This document shows, one piece after another, positions 11,928 through 19,640 of a stretch of 64,000 nucleotides of DNA. The stretch is from positions 1 to 64,000 of the forward strand of contig CALQJI020000014.1 in assembly GCA_943330855.2 (NCBI GenBank), given 5' to 3'. Position 1 is the first letter of the stretch. The number at the start of each line of letters is the position of its first letter. Both the position numbers and the translations under genes were made by a program. A model generated the notes under the pieces. It did not search any database and was not told where the DNA came from. It saw nothing but the letters and a program-made list of their open reading frames with translations. This DNA comes from Klebsiella pneumoniae. Its GTDB lineage: Bacteria; Verrucomicrobiota; Verrucomicrobiia; Limisphaerales; SXTU01.

Positions 11928-13434
11928 AGCGCACGAGGGGGCCACATCGGGTGGAGCGCGGACGCCCACGTCCGCAGCCGCTGACCCGGAGGGGGGCGTC
12001 CGGGCTCCATCGCTTGCGCTGGGTCGTCGCGACTTCCTGTGGCGCATCGGCGGGGGCCTCGGCGGCTTGGCGATGGCGGACTTGTTCGCGCGCGAGGCGT
12101 TGGGCGACGGCGCGTTGAAACCCAGGCCGGAGTTCAACGGCGGGTTGCACCATCCGGCGAAGGTCAAGCGCGTCATCCAGCTCTTCATGACCGGCGGCGT
12201 GAGCCAGATGGACACTTACGACTACAAGCCCGCGCTCGCCAAGCTCCACGGCCAGAAGCTCGGCCCGACGGAGAAGCCCGAGGGGTTCACGGCCATGCCG
12301 GGCTCGATGATGAAAAGCCCGTTCGAGTTCCGGCAGCACGGGCAATCGGGCCGCTGGGTGAGCAGCGTCTTCCCCGAGCAGGCGAAGCTGGTGGACGAAC
12401 TCGCCTTCCTCATGGCGATGACGAGCAAGACGAACGTCCACGGCCCGGGCACTTACATGATGAACAGCGGCCAGCTCCTGCCGGGCTTTCCGTGCCTCGG
12501 CGCGTGGGTCAGCTACGGGTTGGGCCGGCTCACGGACAACCTGCCGCAGTTCGTGGTGCTGCCGGATGCGCGCGGCCTGCCCTACAATCAGAACGGCACG
12601 TTCAGCGCGGGCTTCCTGCCCGCCGTGCATCAGGGAACCATCCTCAACGCAGGTGCGCCGGAGCTGGTGCCGGACTTGTTCGCGCGGGAGAAGTTTAAGT
12701 TCGCCTCGCGCGCGGCGGACCGGGACGGGCTGGCGTTGCTCGACCAGTTGAACCGCGCTCACGCCAAGGCCAACCCCGCCGACTCGCGCCTCGACGCGCG
12801 CATCGCGAGCTACGAGCTGGCGGCGAAGATGCAGTTGAGCGCGCCGGAGGCCTTCGACCTCGCGCGGGAAACCGAGGCGACGCGGAAGGCTTACGGCCTC
12901 GACAACAAAGTCACCGAGGACTTCGGGCGGCGCTGTCTGCTCGCGCGGCGGCTCATCGAGCGGGGGACGCGGTTCGTGCAGGTCTGGAGCGGGCCGCAGG
13001 GCGCGGTGAACAATTGGGACAACCACGGCAACATCCCGAACGAGCTGCCACCGATGGCCGCGAGCGTGGACCAGCCCATCGCCACACTCCTGCGGGATTT
13101 GAAGTCACGCGGCCTCCTGGCGGACACGCTCGTCGTGTGGACCACGGAGTTTGGCCGCACGCCCTTCGCGCAGGGCAACGTGGGGCGCGACCACAACGGC
13201 GGGACATTCGTCACCTGGCTGGCGGGCGCGGGCATCAAGCCCGGCGTGTCCGTCGGGCAAAGCGACGAGTGGGGCTACCAGGCGGGCGAGGGGAAGACGT
13301 ATAGCTACGACCTGCACGCGACGATTCTGCATCTGATGGGCATCGACCACGAGCGGCTGACCTTCCGCCACAGCGGCCTGGACCGGCGGCTGACGGATGT
13401 GCATGGGGATGTAGTGCGCGCAATTGTGACTTAG
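11905..13434 (+). CDS. DUF1501 family protein, partner of the upstream PSD1 gene
   Basis: 509 residues from ATG 11905, which overlaps the PSD1 stop by 23 nt. After a low-complexity N-terminus comes RRDFLWRIGGGLGGLAMADLF, a twin-arginine-like segment displaced about 35 residues inward by an inserted palindrome (11953-12008). DUF1501 hallmarks: VKRVIQLFMTGGVSQMDTYD, LAFLMAMTSKTNVHGPGTYMM, RGTRFVQVWSG, VVWTTEFGRTPFAQG, GRDHNGGTFVTWLAGAGIKPG and the C-terminal DLHATILHLMGIDHERLTFRH. The fold is sulfatase/phosphatase-like but activity is unproven. Because the insertion precedes the export motif, the real start may be internal; no ATG lies between it and the motif. Confidence 0.92.
11953..12008. 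repeat. GGAGCGCGGACG palindromic element within the DUF1501 N-terminus
   Basis: An imperfect inverted repeat, GGAGCGCGGACGCCCACG at the left and GGCGTCCGGGCTCC at the right, is in frame and encodes GARTPTSAAADPEGGVRAPS. A close relative with perfect 14-bp arms lies in frame in an unrelated gene at 59227-59302. Confidence 0.85.
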
Positions 13435-13435
13435 G

Positions 13436-13544
<109 letters not shown>

Positions 13545-13599
13545 TTAAGCCAATTCCCGATGAAACTCGGCGGAATGCGAACCAGCCGACCGGCGCGCG

Positions 13600-13733
13600 C
13601 CTTCTCCCTTCCTCGGAGGAGGGGAGAAAGTGGCCGCAGGCCGGATGAGGGGTGGGGCCGCCAACGCCGACGCACGTAACCCCTCACCCCAACCCTCTCC
13701 CCTCCTCCGAGGAAGGGAGAGGGAGCCAGAGCG
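13600..13733. repeat. Long REP-like palindrome, copy 1
   Basis: Outer arms CTTCTCCCTTCCTCGGAGGA and TCCTCCGAGGAAGGGAGAG enclose a centre with CGGATGAGGGGTGG, CAACGCCGACGCACGTAA and CCCCTCACCCCAACCC. Four related copies are at 15345-15475, 51779-51905, 53729-53852 and 57469-57548. The remaining 370 bases up to the next gene (13734-14106) show no gene. Confidence 0.9.
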
Positions 13734-14106
13734 CGCCGACTGTTCGTCCTGTTCGTGCAGGTGGCCAGCAGCGCGTCTGTTGGGAGGCGTGATTTCCACG
13801 CATTTAGCGTGAGATTTTACATCCACACCTCTACCGGCCGTTCGGAACCGGCATTCGAGCCGATGGACGGATGGCGGCAGCCCTCCTTCGTAAGTTTTTA
13901 CTCAACAGCAACCCCGCCGCAATCCGTTGCAAAACAAGCGGTTGGAAGCCACATCCTGGCGCTTCATGGCGATGGCTTAAAATACTTCAATCACCTGCCC
14001 GCCGTTGGCACCGGCGCTGCTATATTCCGGCTCAAACCTAAGTTGGAACTTCGAGAGCGGTTCTCGCAGTCGCCCGACCGGACAAACAAAACAACGTAAC
14101 AAACAC

Positions 14107-14964
14107 ATGAAAATCCAAAGCAATAAGAAAGCTGGGGGCTTCACGCTCATCGAGCTGCTCGTCGTCATCGCGATCATCGCCATTCTGGCCGGCATGCTCC
14201 TGCCCGCCCTCGCCAAGGCCAAGGCCAAGGCCTCGCGCATCAAATGCGCCAACAACCTCAAGCAGGTCGCCTTGGGCTTCCGCGTGTTCGCCAACGACAA
14301 CGACGATCGCTTCCCCTACCGGGTCGCAGCGGCCAGCTACGCGACGATGACCGGGTATTTCCTAGCCGCTAACACTCCGAACGTCGGTCCTCCCACCGCG
14401 GTGGGCACCCAAGCCGCCGCTTGGACTTATACCCACTTCCTGACCATGTCCAACGAGCTGGGTTCCGCGAAAATCCTGATGTGCCCCGGCGACCGCAATA
14501 AGCTCAACAACATCAAGAGCGACTTCACGACGGGCGCGAACGGCTATAACTTCCCGCTCGGAACCGGTAACAGCGGCGGATCCTACGCTGCCGGATACAC
14601 TGCTGGGCACGGTAAGGACGCTGCAACTTCATTCAATGTCGTGGTGCAGGCGGACGAAACCCAGCCGAACGTAATTTTGACCTCTGATCGCAATTACCGC
14701 ACGGCCGACGTAGCGGTTCCAACCACGGGAGCGCCCATCGTTAACGGGCAGACCACGGCTATCAACCCAAATACAGCCGCAGCATCGGCCAACTGGATCA
14801 CGGACGGCGCCACCGGTAAGGCTGCGCACCATGATACTGCTGGCAACTACGCGCTGTCGGACGGCAGCGTGCAGCAGACGACCGGCTCCGGCCTGACGAC
14901 CCAGCTGAAACAAGCTTCCTCAAGCTTGGGTGCACTCGTTCACTCGGCCGTGTTCCCGCTCTAG
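14107..14964 (+). CDS. Type II secretion pseudopilin-like protein (prepilin-type N-terminal methylation)
   Basis: 285 residues from ATG 14107. The short basic leader [11 protein letters not shown] is followed by [20 protein letters not shown], the class III prepilin signal: cleavage after glycine, F at +1 and E at +5. Then [20 protein letters not shown], the usual continuation in planctomycete and verrucomicrobial proteins of the DUF1559/H-X9-DG kind. The C-terminal half has [20 protein letters not shown], close to the H...G..N..F.DGSV motif of that family. Such proteins occur in many copies per genome in this phylum and are probably surface or pseudopilus components processed by a prepilin peptidase. 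It stands alone, with a strong terminator downstream and no clear Shine-Dalgarno. Confidence 0.9.
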   Translation: MKIQSNKKAGGFTLIELLVVIAIIAILAGMLLPALAKAKAKASRIKCANNLKQVALGFRVFANDNDDRFPYRVAAASYATMTGYFLAANTPNVGPPTAVGTQAAAWTYTHFLTMSNELGSAKILMCPGDRNKLNNIKSDFTTGANGYNFPLGTGNSGGSYAAGYTAGHGKDAATSFNVVVQADETQPNVILTSDRNYRTADVAVPTTGAPIVNGQTTAINPNTAAASANWITDGATGKAAHHDTAGNYALSDGSVQQTTGSGLTTQLKQASSSLGALVHSAVFPL

Positions 14965-14993
14965 TCGGCCAGCTTAACTGGAAAAACCAATTC

Positions 14994-15023
14994 AAAGGGC
15001 GCCCTTCGGGGCGCCCTTTTTTT
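14994..15023 (+). terminator. Rho-independent terminator of the pseudopilin gene
   Basis: A perfect 10-bp stem AAAGGGCGCC / GGCGCCCTTT (14994-15003, 15010-15019) with a CTTCGG loop of the stable UUCG type, followed by a run of seven T. Confidence 0.95.
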
Positions 15024-15123
15024 GCACTCATGACAGAACCGCCCGGATGAACGCGCGGGCTTCCCGGTTCAAGGCGCAGCGGTCCTCCGCATTTGCTCAG
15101 TGCGGCTCGGGCGTTGCCCTATA

Positions 15124-15213
15124 CCTGAACCTGGTAGCCGCCGAGGTAAGGAGGCGGATGCAACTGCGCTCGGACAGCTCCGCCTCTTCACCTCGGCGGC
15201 TACAGGGTTCAGG
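15124..15213. repeat. AGCCGCCGAGGT palindrome, intergenic copy
   Basis: A perfect 14-bp arm GTAGCCGCCGAGGT (15134-15147) is mirrored at 15190-15203. Further mirrored pieces lie inside (GGAGGCGGA / TCCGCCTC) and outside (CCTGAAC / GTTCAGG). A relative lies in frame in the cytochrome gene at 55092-55164. No gene is seen in 15024-15525. Confidence 0.9.
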
Positions 15214-15344
15214 GGCTGAAATCGCGGGCGTTGGCGGGCCGGTGATTTTATCCCGGTGTTCTGGTTCAGCGTGCATCACGGTGCATCAAATCCCATTTCG
15301 GAATGAGATTCGGTGGTATGACGAGGGACCGCGACGCGCTTCGA

Positions 15345-15475
15345 CTCCCTCTCCCTTCATCGGATGAGGGGAGAGGGCCGGGGTGAGGGGTTACGTGCGT
15401 CGGCGTTGGCGGCCCCACCCCTCATCCAGCCTGCGACCACCGTTGCTCCCCTCCTCCGAGGAAGGGAGAAGGCGC
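15345..15475. repeat. Long REP-like palindrome, copy 2
   Basis: Starts with CTCCCTCTCCCTTCATCGGA and ends with CCTCCGAGGAAGGGAGAAGG; the centre has GTTACGTGCGTCGGCG and CCCCACCCCTCATCC. The two outer arms are different subtypes (CATCGGATGA and CTCCGAGGA), as if assembled from two sources. Confidence 0.9.
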
Positions 15476-15525
15476 TCGCCGTGGCGTCTGGTTCGCATTT
15501 CGCCGAGTGCCATCGGGAGTTGGTA

Positions 15526-16479
15526 TCATTCCCGCATCCGGAAGCCGGGAAACACCACCTCCGTCACCGTCACGGTGAGGAAGACGGCGCTGATGACGGC
15601 GTTGAGGCGGAAGAAGGAGTTGTTCACCCAGTTCAGGCTGCGGCGACGCGCGAGAAAGTGCTCGAAGAGCAGACAGCCGAGGACGAGCACCAGCCCGACA
15701 TAGTAGGCTAGTCGGAAGCCGGCGAGCAGGCCGAACAGCGCCAGCAGCAGCCACATCACCCCGTGCGCCAGCAGCGCGGCGGTCAGCGCGTTCTTCGGTC
15801 CCCACGCCACGACAAGCGAGTTCAAGCCATGCGTGCGGTCGAACTCGTAGTCTTGAATCGCGTAGATGATGTCGAAGCCGATGAGCCAGAACACCACGGC
15901 CAGCGCGAGGACGAGGGGGAGGATTCCCGTCCAGCCCTGCTCCGCGACAAACCGGCCGAGCGGTCCCGCGCCGAACGTCGCCTTCGCCACCACGAAGCCG
16001 AGCTGTCCCTTCACCGCCAGCCAGGCTCCGACCGGCGCGAGCGCAAGCGCGAGGCCCAGCCAGACGTGCGTGTAGCTCGTGAAGCGCTTGGTGAGCGAAT
16101 AGAAGCACACGAAGAAGAGCGCGACGGGCGAAAGGTAGAAGCACAGCGGGTTCAACAGCCACGCCGCGCCGACCAAGCCCACCCCGGCCAGCAGGCAGAG
16201 CGCCCCGGCGCTGAAGAGGGAGATTTGTCCGGCGGGCAGGTGGCGCGTGGCGGTGCGGGGATTGGCGGCATCGAACTTCCGGTCCACGATGCGGTTGAAG
16301 GCCATCGCACAGGTCCGGGCGCAGACCATCGCCAGCAGAATGAGGCTGAAGGTGCGCCAGCCCGGCCAGCCACGGTTCTCGCGCGCGGCCACGACCATGG
16401 CAGCGAGCGCGAAGGGCAACGCGAAGACGGTGTGCGAAAGTTTAACGAACTCGGCCCACTTGCGGAGGGTTCCAAACAT
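15526..16479 (-). CDS. UbiA-family aromatic prenyltransferase, probably MqnP-type
   Basis: 317 residues from ATG 16479 (MFGTLRKWAEFVKLSHTVFA), preceded by GAGCGGG. The first conserved aspartate motif is NRIVDRKFD (N62, D66, D70) and the second DYEFDRTHG; these bind Mg-prenyl diphosphate. About eight membrane helices are visible. The family attaches a polyprenyl chain to an aromatic acid in quinone synthesis. In bacteria that use the futalosine route, close relatives (MqnP) act in menaquinone synthesis, while in others UbiA acts on 4-hydroxybenzoate; I cannot decide from sequence alone, but MqnP is more likely in this phylum. Downstream of the hexapeptide gene, same strand, 118 nt apart. Confidence 0.88.
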   Translation of the reverse strand: MFGTLRKWAEFVKLSHTVFALPFALAAMVVAARENRGWPGWRTFSLILLAMVCARTCAMAFNRIVDRKFDAANPRTATRHLPAGQISLFSAGALCLLAGVGLVGAAWLLNPLCFYLSPVALFFVCFYSLTKRFTSYTHVWLGLALALAPVGAWLAVKGQLGFVVAKATFGAGPLGRFVAEQGWTGILPLVLALAVVFWLIGFDIIYAIQDYEFDRTHGLNSLVVAWGPKNALTAALLAHGVMWLLLALFGLLAGFRLAYYVGLVLVLGCLLFEHFLARRRSLNWVNNSFFRLNAVISAVFLTVTVTEVVFPGFRMRE

Positions 16480-16597
16480 CCCGCTCAGCTTGCGAAACGC
16501 CCCGCGTGGTGTCACGCACGCAGTGGTGTGGCAGTTTTCCACGAGGCATATCAACGCCTCCACCGGTAGGCGTGTCCCGCCCCTCACTCATCCCTCG

Positions 16598-17278
16598 TCA
16601 GTTCGCCCGCCGCTCGACCACTTGCACCGCTGCTTTGTTCTTCACGATGCGGTTCGGGCCGACGACTCCGCGCCAGTTCGTGAGGGGATACATCACCGTG
16701 CCGCGCCCGATGATAGTGCCGGGGTTGAGCACGGAGTTGCAGCCGATGTCGGCCTTGTCGCCGAGCAGCGCGCCGAACTTGCGCAGACCGGTGTCGTGCG
16801 ACTGACCGTTGATTTCCACGGTGACGTTGCCGGGGAGGGACTTGAGGTTCGAGAGGATGACGCCCGCGCCGACGTGCGCTTTGTGGCCGAGGATGGAATC
16901 GCCGATGTAGTTAAAGTGCGGCACTTGGCAGCCGTTGAAGAGGAGGGAGTGCTTCAGCTCGGAGGAGTTCCCGATGACGCAGCCGTCGCCGACGATGACG
17001 TGGTCGCGGATGTAAGCGCCGTGGCGAATCTCGCAGTTCCGCCCGATGATGGCTGGGCCTTTAATCATCGCACCCGGCTCGATGACTGTGCCCTCGCCAA
17101 TGAGGACGTTCGGGCCGATGAAGACGCTGCTGCCGAAGGCGTGCGGCGGTGCGTGCTTCACGTTCGCCTCAATGTAGGCTTTGAGTTTCTTGAGCGCGTC
17201 CCACGCGAACTCGCAGCCGTCGAAGAGGACAGCGTGCTCGGTCTGTGCGAGGTCGAAGAGGGCGGTCGGCTTGAACAT
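16598..17278 (-). CDS. Left-handed beta-helix hexapeptide transferase, GlmU-C-terminal-like
   Basis: 226 residues beginning MFKPTALFDLAQTEHAVLFD. From about residue 50 hexapeptide repeats run through the protein (IGPNVLIGEGTVIEPGAMIK, IIGRNCEIRHGAYIRDHVIV, GNSSELKHSLL, GDSILGHKAHVGAGVILSNL), as in the acyltransferase half of GlmU. There is no nucleotidyltransferase N-terminal half, so it is not full-length GlmU. It may acylate a nucleotide sugar or belong to the UDP-GlcNAc diphosphorylase-related group without uridyltransferase activity. The substrate is unknown. It lies upstream of the prenyltransferase gene on the same strand. Confidence 0.85.
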   Translation of the reverse strand: MFKPTALFDLAQTEHAVLFDGCEFAWDALKKLKAYIEANVKHAPPHAFGSSVFIGPNVLIGEGTVIEPGAMIKGPAIIGRNCEIRHGAYIRDHVIVGDGCVIGNSSELKHSLLFNGCQVPHFNYIGDSILGHKAHVGAGVILSNLKSLPGNVTVEINGQSHDTGLRKFGALLGDKADIGCNSVLNPGTIIGRGTVMYPLTNWRGVVGPNRIVKNKAAVQVVERRAN

Positions 17279-17362
17279 GGGCGCAGGCTAGGCAAATGCC
17301 TCGGGTGGGAAAACCAAATTTCCTGCGATTGAGAAACCGCGGGGGAAAAGTTCGATAAATGC

Positions 17363-18844
17363 TCAGGCCAACACGTTCTCGATGACGTGCCCGTGCACAT
17401 CGGTCAGGCGGCGTTCGATGCCGTTGTGATAGAAGCTCAGGCGCTCATGGTCGAGGCCGAGGAGATGCAGCATCGTCGCGTGCAGGTCGTAAATGGTGGT
17501 CACGTTCTCGACGGCGCGGTGGCCAAAATCATCCGTCGCGCCGTAGCTGAAGCCGGGCTTCACACCCGCGCCGGCGAGCCAGATGGTGAAGCCGCTGGGG
17601 TTATGGTCACGACCGCTCGCGCCCTTCTGGAAGGTCGGCATCCGGCCGAACTCGGTGACGAACGCGACGAGCGTGTCCTCAAGCAGACCGCGAGACTTCA
17701 GGTCGCGGAGCAACGCGGCGCAGGGCTGGTCGAGGATGTTCGCGTGGCCGGGGTATTGGTTCGCAATGGTCTTGTGCCCGTCCCAGTTGCCGACGCCCTC
17801 ACCCATGGCGTAGGCCCCGTTGAAGAGCTGCACGAAGCGCACGCCGCGTTCCAAGAGCCGCCGCGCGAGCAGGCAGTTCTTCGCGAAGCCGGCTTTGGTC
17901 TTGTTCGCATCGTTGACGCCGTAGAGGGCGAGCGTCGCCGCACTCTCACCGCGCGTGTCGCTGACTTCAGCGGCACCCAACTGCATCCGCGCCGCGAGTT
18001 CGTAGCTGGCAATGCGCGCGGAGAGTTCGCTGTCGCCGGGGTGTTGTGTGAGGTGCCGCTCGTTCAGGAACTTCACGAAGTCCCGCGTGGCCACGTCGGC
18101 ATTCTCGCTGATGGACGCGGGTCGTTGGAGGTTTGCGATGGGTTTGTCCGCGTTGAACGGGGTGCCCTGATACGCGGCGGGCAGGAAGCCCGGGGCCCAT
18201 TGTCGCGTGCTGATTTGCGGCACGCCGCGCGGGTCGGGGATGGCGACGTAGGCCGGGAGATTCTGACTCTCGCTGCCGAGCGCGTAGCTCGCCCACGCGC
18301 CCATGCTAGGGAAGCCATCGAGGATGAACCCGGTGCTCATCTGGCTCTCGGCGGGGCCGTGGGTGTTCGACTTGCCGGTCATCGAGTGGATGAAGCAGAG
18401 GTCGTCGGACATCGCACCGAGGTGCGGCAACAGGTCACTCGTCATCTTGCCCGTCTGCCCGCGCGGGCGGAACTCCCACAGCGGCCTGACGAGGTTGCCG
18501 TTCTCGCCTTGGAACGTGACGAGCTTGTCCTGCCCCGGCATCGGCGTGTCGTGTCGGTTCACCAACTCAGGCTTGAAGTCGAACGTGTCCACATGGCTCA
18601 AGGCTCCCGTGCAGAAGACCATCACCACGCGCTTGGCCTTCGGCGTGAAGTGCGGCGGGCGCGGCGCGTAAGGCCGCGATGGGTCTATCACCGGACGGAT
18701 GGGTGACTTGTCCGCACCGAGCAGGCCGCCTTCCCCCAGCAACGTCGCCAGCGCGACGCCGCCCAAACCCATTCCTCCGAAGCTGAGAAAGTCCCGCCGC
18801 TCCAAGCCGCTGCGTCGTATTGAAGTCGGTTGATTCATGCTCAT
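17363..18844 (-). CDS. DUF1501 family protein, partner of the PSD1 gene beyond the toxin-antitoxin module
   Basis: 493 residues beginning [26 protein letters not shown] at 18838 is an alternative start. The twin-arginine-like [20 protein letters not shown] is followed by family motifs: [88 protein letters not shown] and [20 protein letters not shown]. It is a clear paralogue of the 11905-13434 protein. It would be expected next to its PSD1 partner (19641-22469, same strand), but about 800 bases with a VapBC module on the opposite strand separate them. Confidence 0.93.
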   Translation of the reverse strand: MSMNQPTSIRRSGLERRDFLSFGGMGLGGVALATLLGEGGLLGADKSPIRPVIDPSRPYAPRPPHFTPKAKRVVMVFCTGALSHVDTFDFKPELVNRHDTPMPGQDKLVTFQGENGNLVRPLWEFRPRGQTGKMTSDLLPHLGAMSDDLCFIHSMTGKSNTHGPAESQMSTGFILDGFPSMGAWASYALGSESQNLPAYVAIPDPRGVPQISTRQWAPGFLPAAYQGTPFNADKPIANLQRPASISENADVATRDFVKFLNERHLTQHPGDSELSARIASYELAARMQLGAAEVSDTRGESAATLALYGVNDANKTKAGFAKNCLLARRLLERGVRFVQLFNGAYAMGEGVGNWDGHKTIANQYPGHANILDQPCAALLRDLKSRGLLEDTLVAFVTEFGRMPTFQKGASGRDHNPSGFTIWLAGAGVKPGFSYGATDDFGHRAVENVTTIYDLHATMLHLLGLDHERLSFYHNGIERRLTDVHGHVIENVLA

Positions 18845-18892
18845 TAGGAAAACGCTGATGCCAAATAAAAGCCTGTAAATAGGGCTTGCAAT

Positions 18893-18916
18893 GAGTATGG
18901 CATGGATGCCATACTC
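18893..18916 (+). promoter_or_regulatory. Perfect palindrome upstream of vapBC, probable autoregulatory operator
   Basis: GAGTATGGCAT (18893-18903) and ATGCCATACTC (18906-18916) form a perfect 11-bp inverted repeat around GG, ending 5 nt before the antitoxin ATG. VapB-type antitoxins bind such palindromes and repress their own operon. A TTGCAA at 18885-18890 and CATACT at 18910-18915 (19-nt spacing) could be -35/-10 boxes overlapped by the operator; that would make the mRNA nearly leaderless. Confidence 0.75.
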
Positions 18917-18921
18917 TGACC

Positions 18922-19221
18922 ATGAAGATGACGATGCACATTGACGAAGGCATCCTCGAAAGAGTGATGAGATGGAGCGGAGCCGCGAGCAAGACCGAAG
19001 CCGTGGACCTCGCGCTCAAGGAGATGGACAGGAAGGCCAGGCTCGCCGAAATCGGGAAGAAAGGTCTCGGCTTGAGCAGAGCCGAACTCCTCGAAGCCGT
19101 GGACCCGGGCTACGACCTCATGGCGCTGCGTCTGGCGGAGACGCCGGATGCAGCGCCGCCGCCGGTGGCTCCGCCGCGCGGCCCCGTCAATTACTCCAAG
19201 TTGAAGCGCAAGAAGAAGTAG
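18922..19221 (+). CDS. vapB: VapB-type antitoxin
   Basis: 99 residues, beginning [23 protein letters not shown] 18928 is an alternative start. The N-terminal [12 protein letters not shown]...[13 protein letters not shown] is a ribbon-helix-helix/DUF2191-like DNA-binding segment of VapB antitoxins. The C-terminal half is rich in proline and lysine ([20 protein letters not shown]) and is presumably the flexible toxin-binding arm, longer than usual. It sits just after a perfect palindrome and 12 nt before the PIN toxin gene, the standard antitoxin-first order. It should neutralise VapC and repress the operon with it. Confidence 0.88.
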   Translation: MKMTMHIDEGILERVMRWSGAASKTEAVDLALKEMDRKARLAEIGKKGLGLSRAELLEAVDPGYDLMALRLAETPDAAPPPVAPPRGPVNYSKLKRKKK

Positions 19222-19233
19222 CCTTCCGCGCCT

Positions 19234-19620
19234 GTGATACTCGTTGATTCCTGCATCTACATCGAACACCTGCGCGCGGGGCGCGACCCGGCACAGGTGT
19301 TCGCGCCTTACGCGCAGAACCACGACCTCGCCACCTGCGGCGTGATTCGCTGCGAAGTCCTGCGTGGGATGCGCACGCCGAAATCCCGTGCAGCACTCGC
19401 CGGCTACTTCGACTGCCTGCTCTACATCCCCACACCGAACCACATTTGGGAAGCTGCCGAGGACCTGCTCTGGCAGACCGACCGACGCGGTTTCAAGATT
19501 CCACTCACCGACGCCATCATCGCCGTCTGCGCGATGAAAGCCGGCGGGGCGGTGCTCACGCGCGACAAACACTTTTCGGCCATCCCCGGCCTGCGCGTGC
19601 TGGAGCATTTCCCTGATTAA
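19234..19620 (+). CDS. vapC: VapC-type PIN-domain ribonuclease toxin
   Basis: 128 residues from GTG 19234, read as MILVDSCIYIEHLR. The four acidic PIN-domain residues are visible: D5 (VDSC), E41 (CEVLRG), D93 (TDAIIA) and D111 (TRDKHF), so the active site looks intact. PIN toxins cleave RNA, often initiator tRNA or rRNA, with Mg2+ or Mn2+. It is in an operon with the preceding antitoxin gene and ends 20 nt from the convergent PSD1 gene. The target is unknown. Confidence 0.93.
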   Translation: MILVDSCIYIEHLRAGRDPAQVFAPYAQNHDLATCGVIRCEVLRGMRTPKSRAALAGYFDCLLYIPTPNHIWEAAEDLLWQTDRRGFKIPLTDAIIAVCAMKAGGAVLTRDKHFSAIPGLRVLEHFPD

Positions 19621-19640
19621 GGCGCGGTTCATCGGCGAGT

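Noticed and set aside
14030-14060. Promoter of the pseudopilin gene with TATATT
   Set aside because: TATATT is seen near 14020 but only a TTGGCA 10 nt upstream accompanies it; spacing too short.
15047-15367. Short plus-strand frame after the pseudopilin gene
   Set aside because: Covers the palindrome at 15124-15213 and has no domain.
17387-18706. Plus-strand frame opposite the DUF1501 gene
   Set aside because: Antisense shadow of a well-supported gene.
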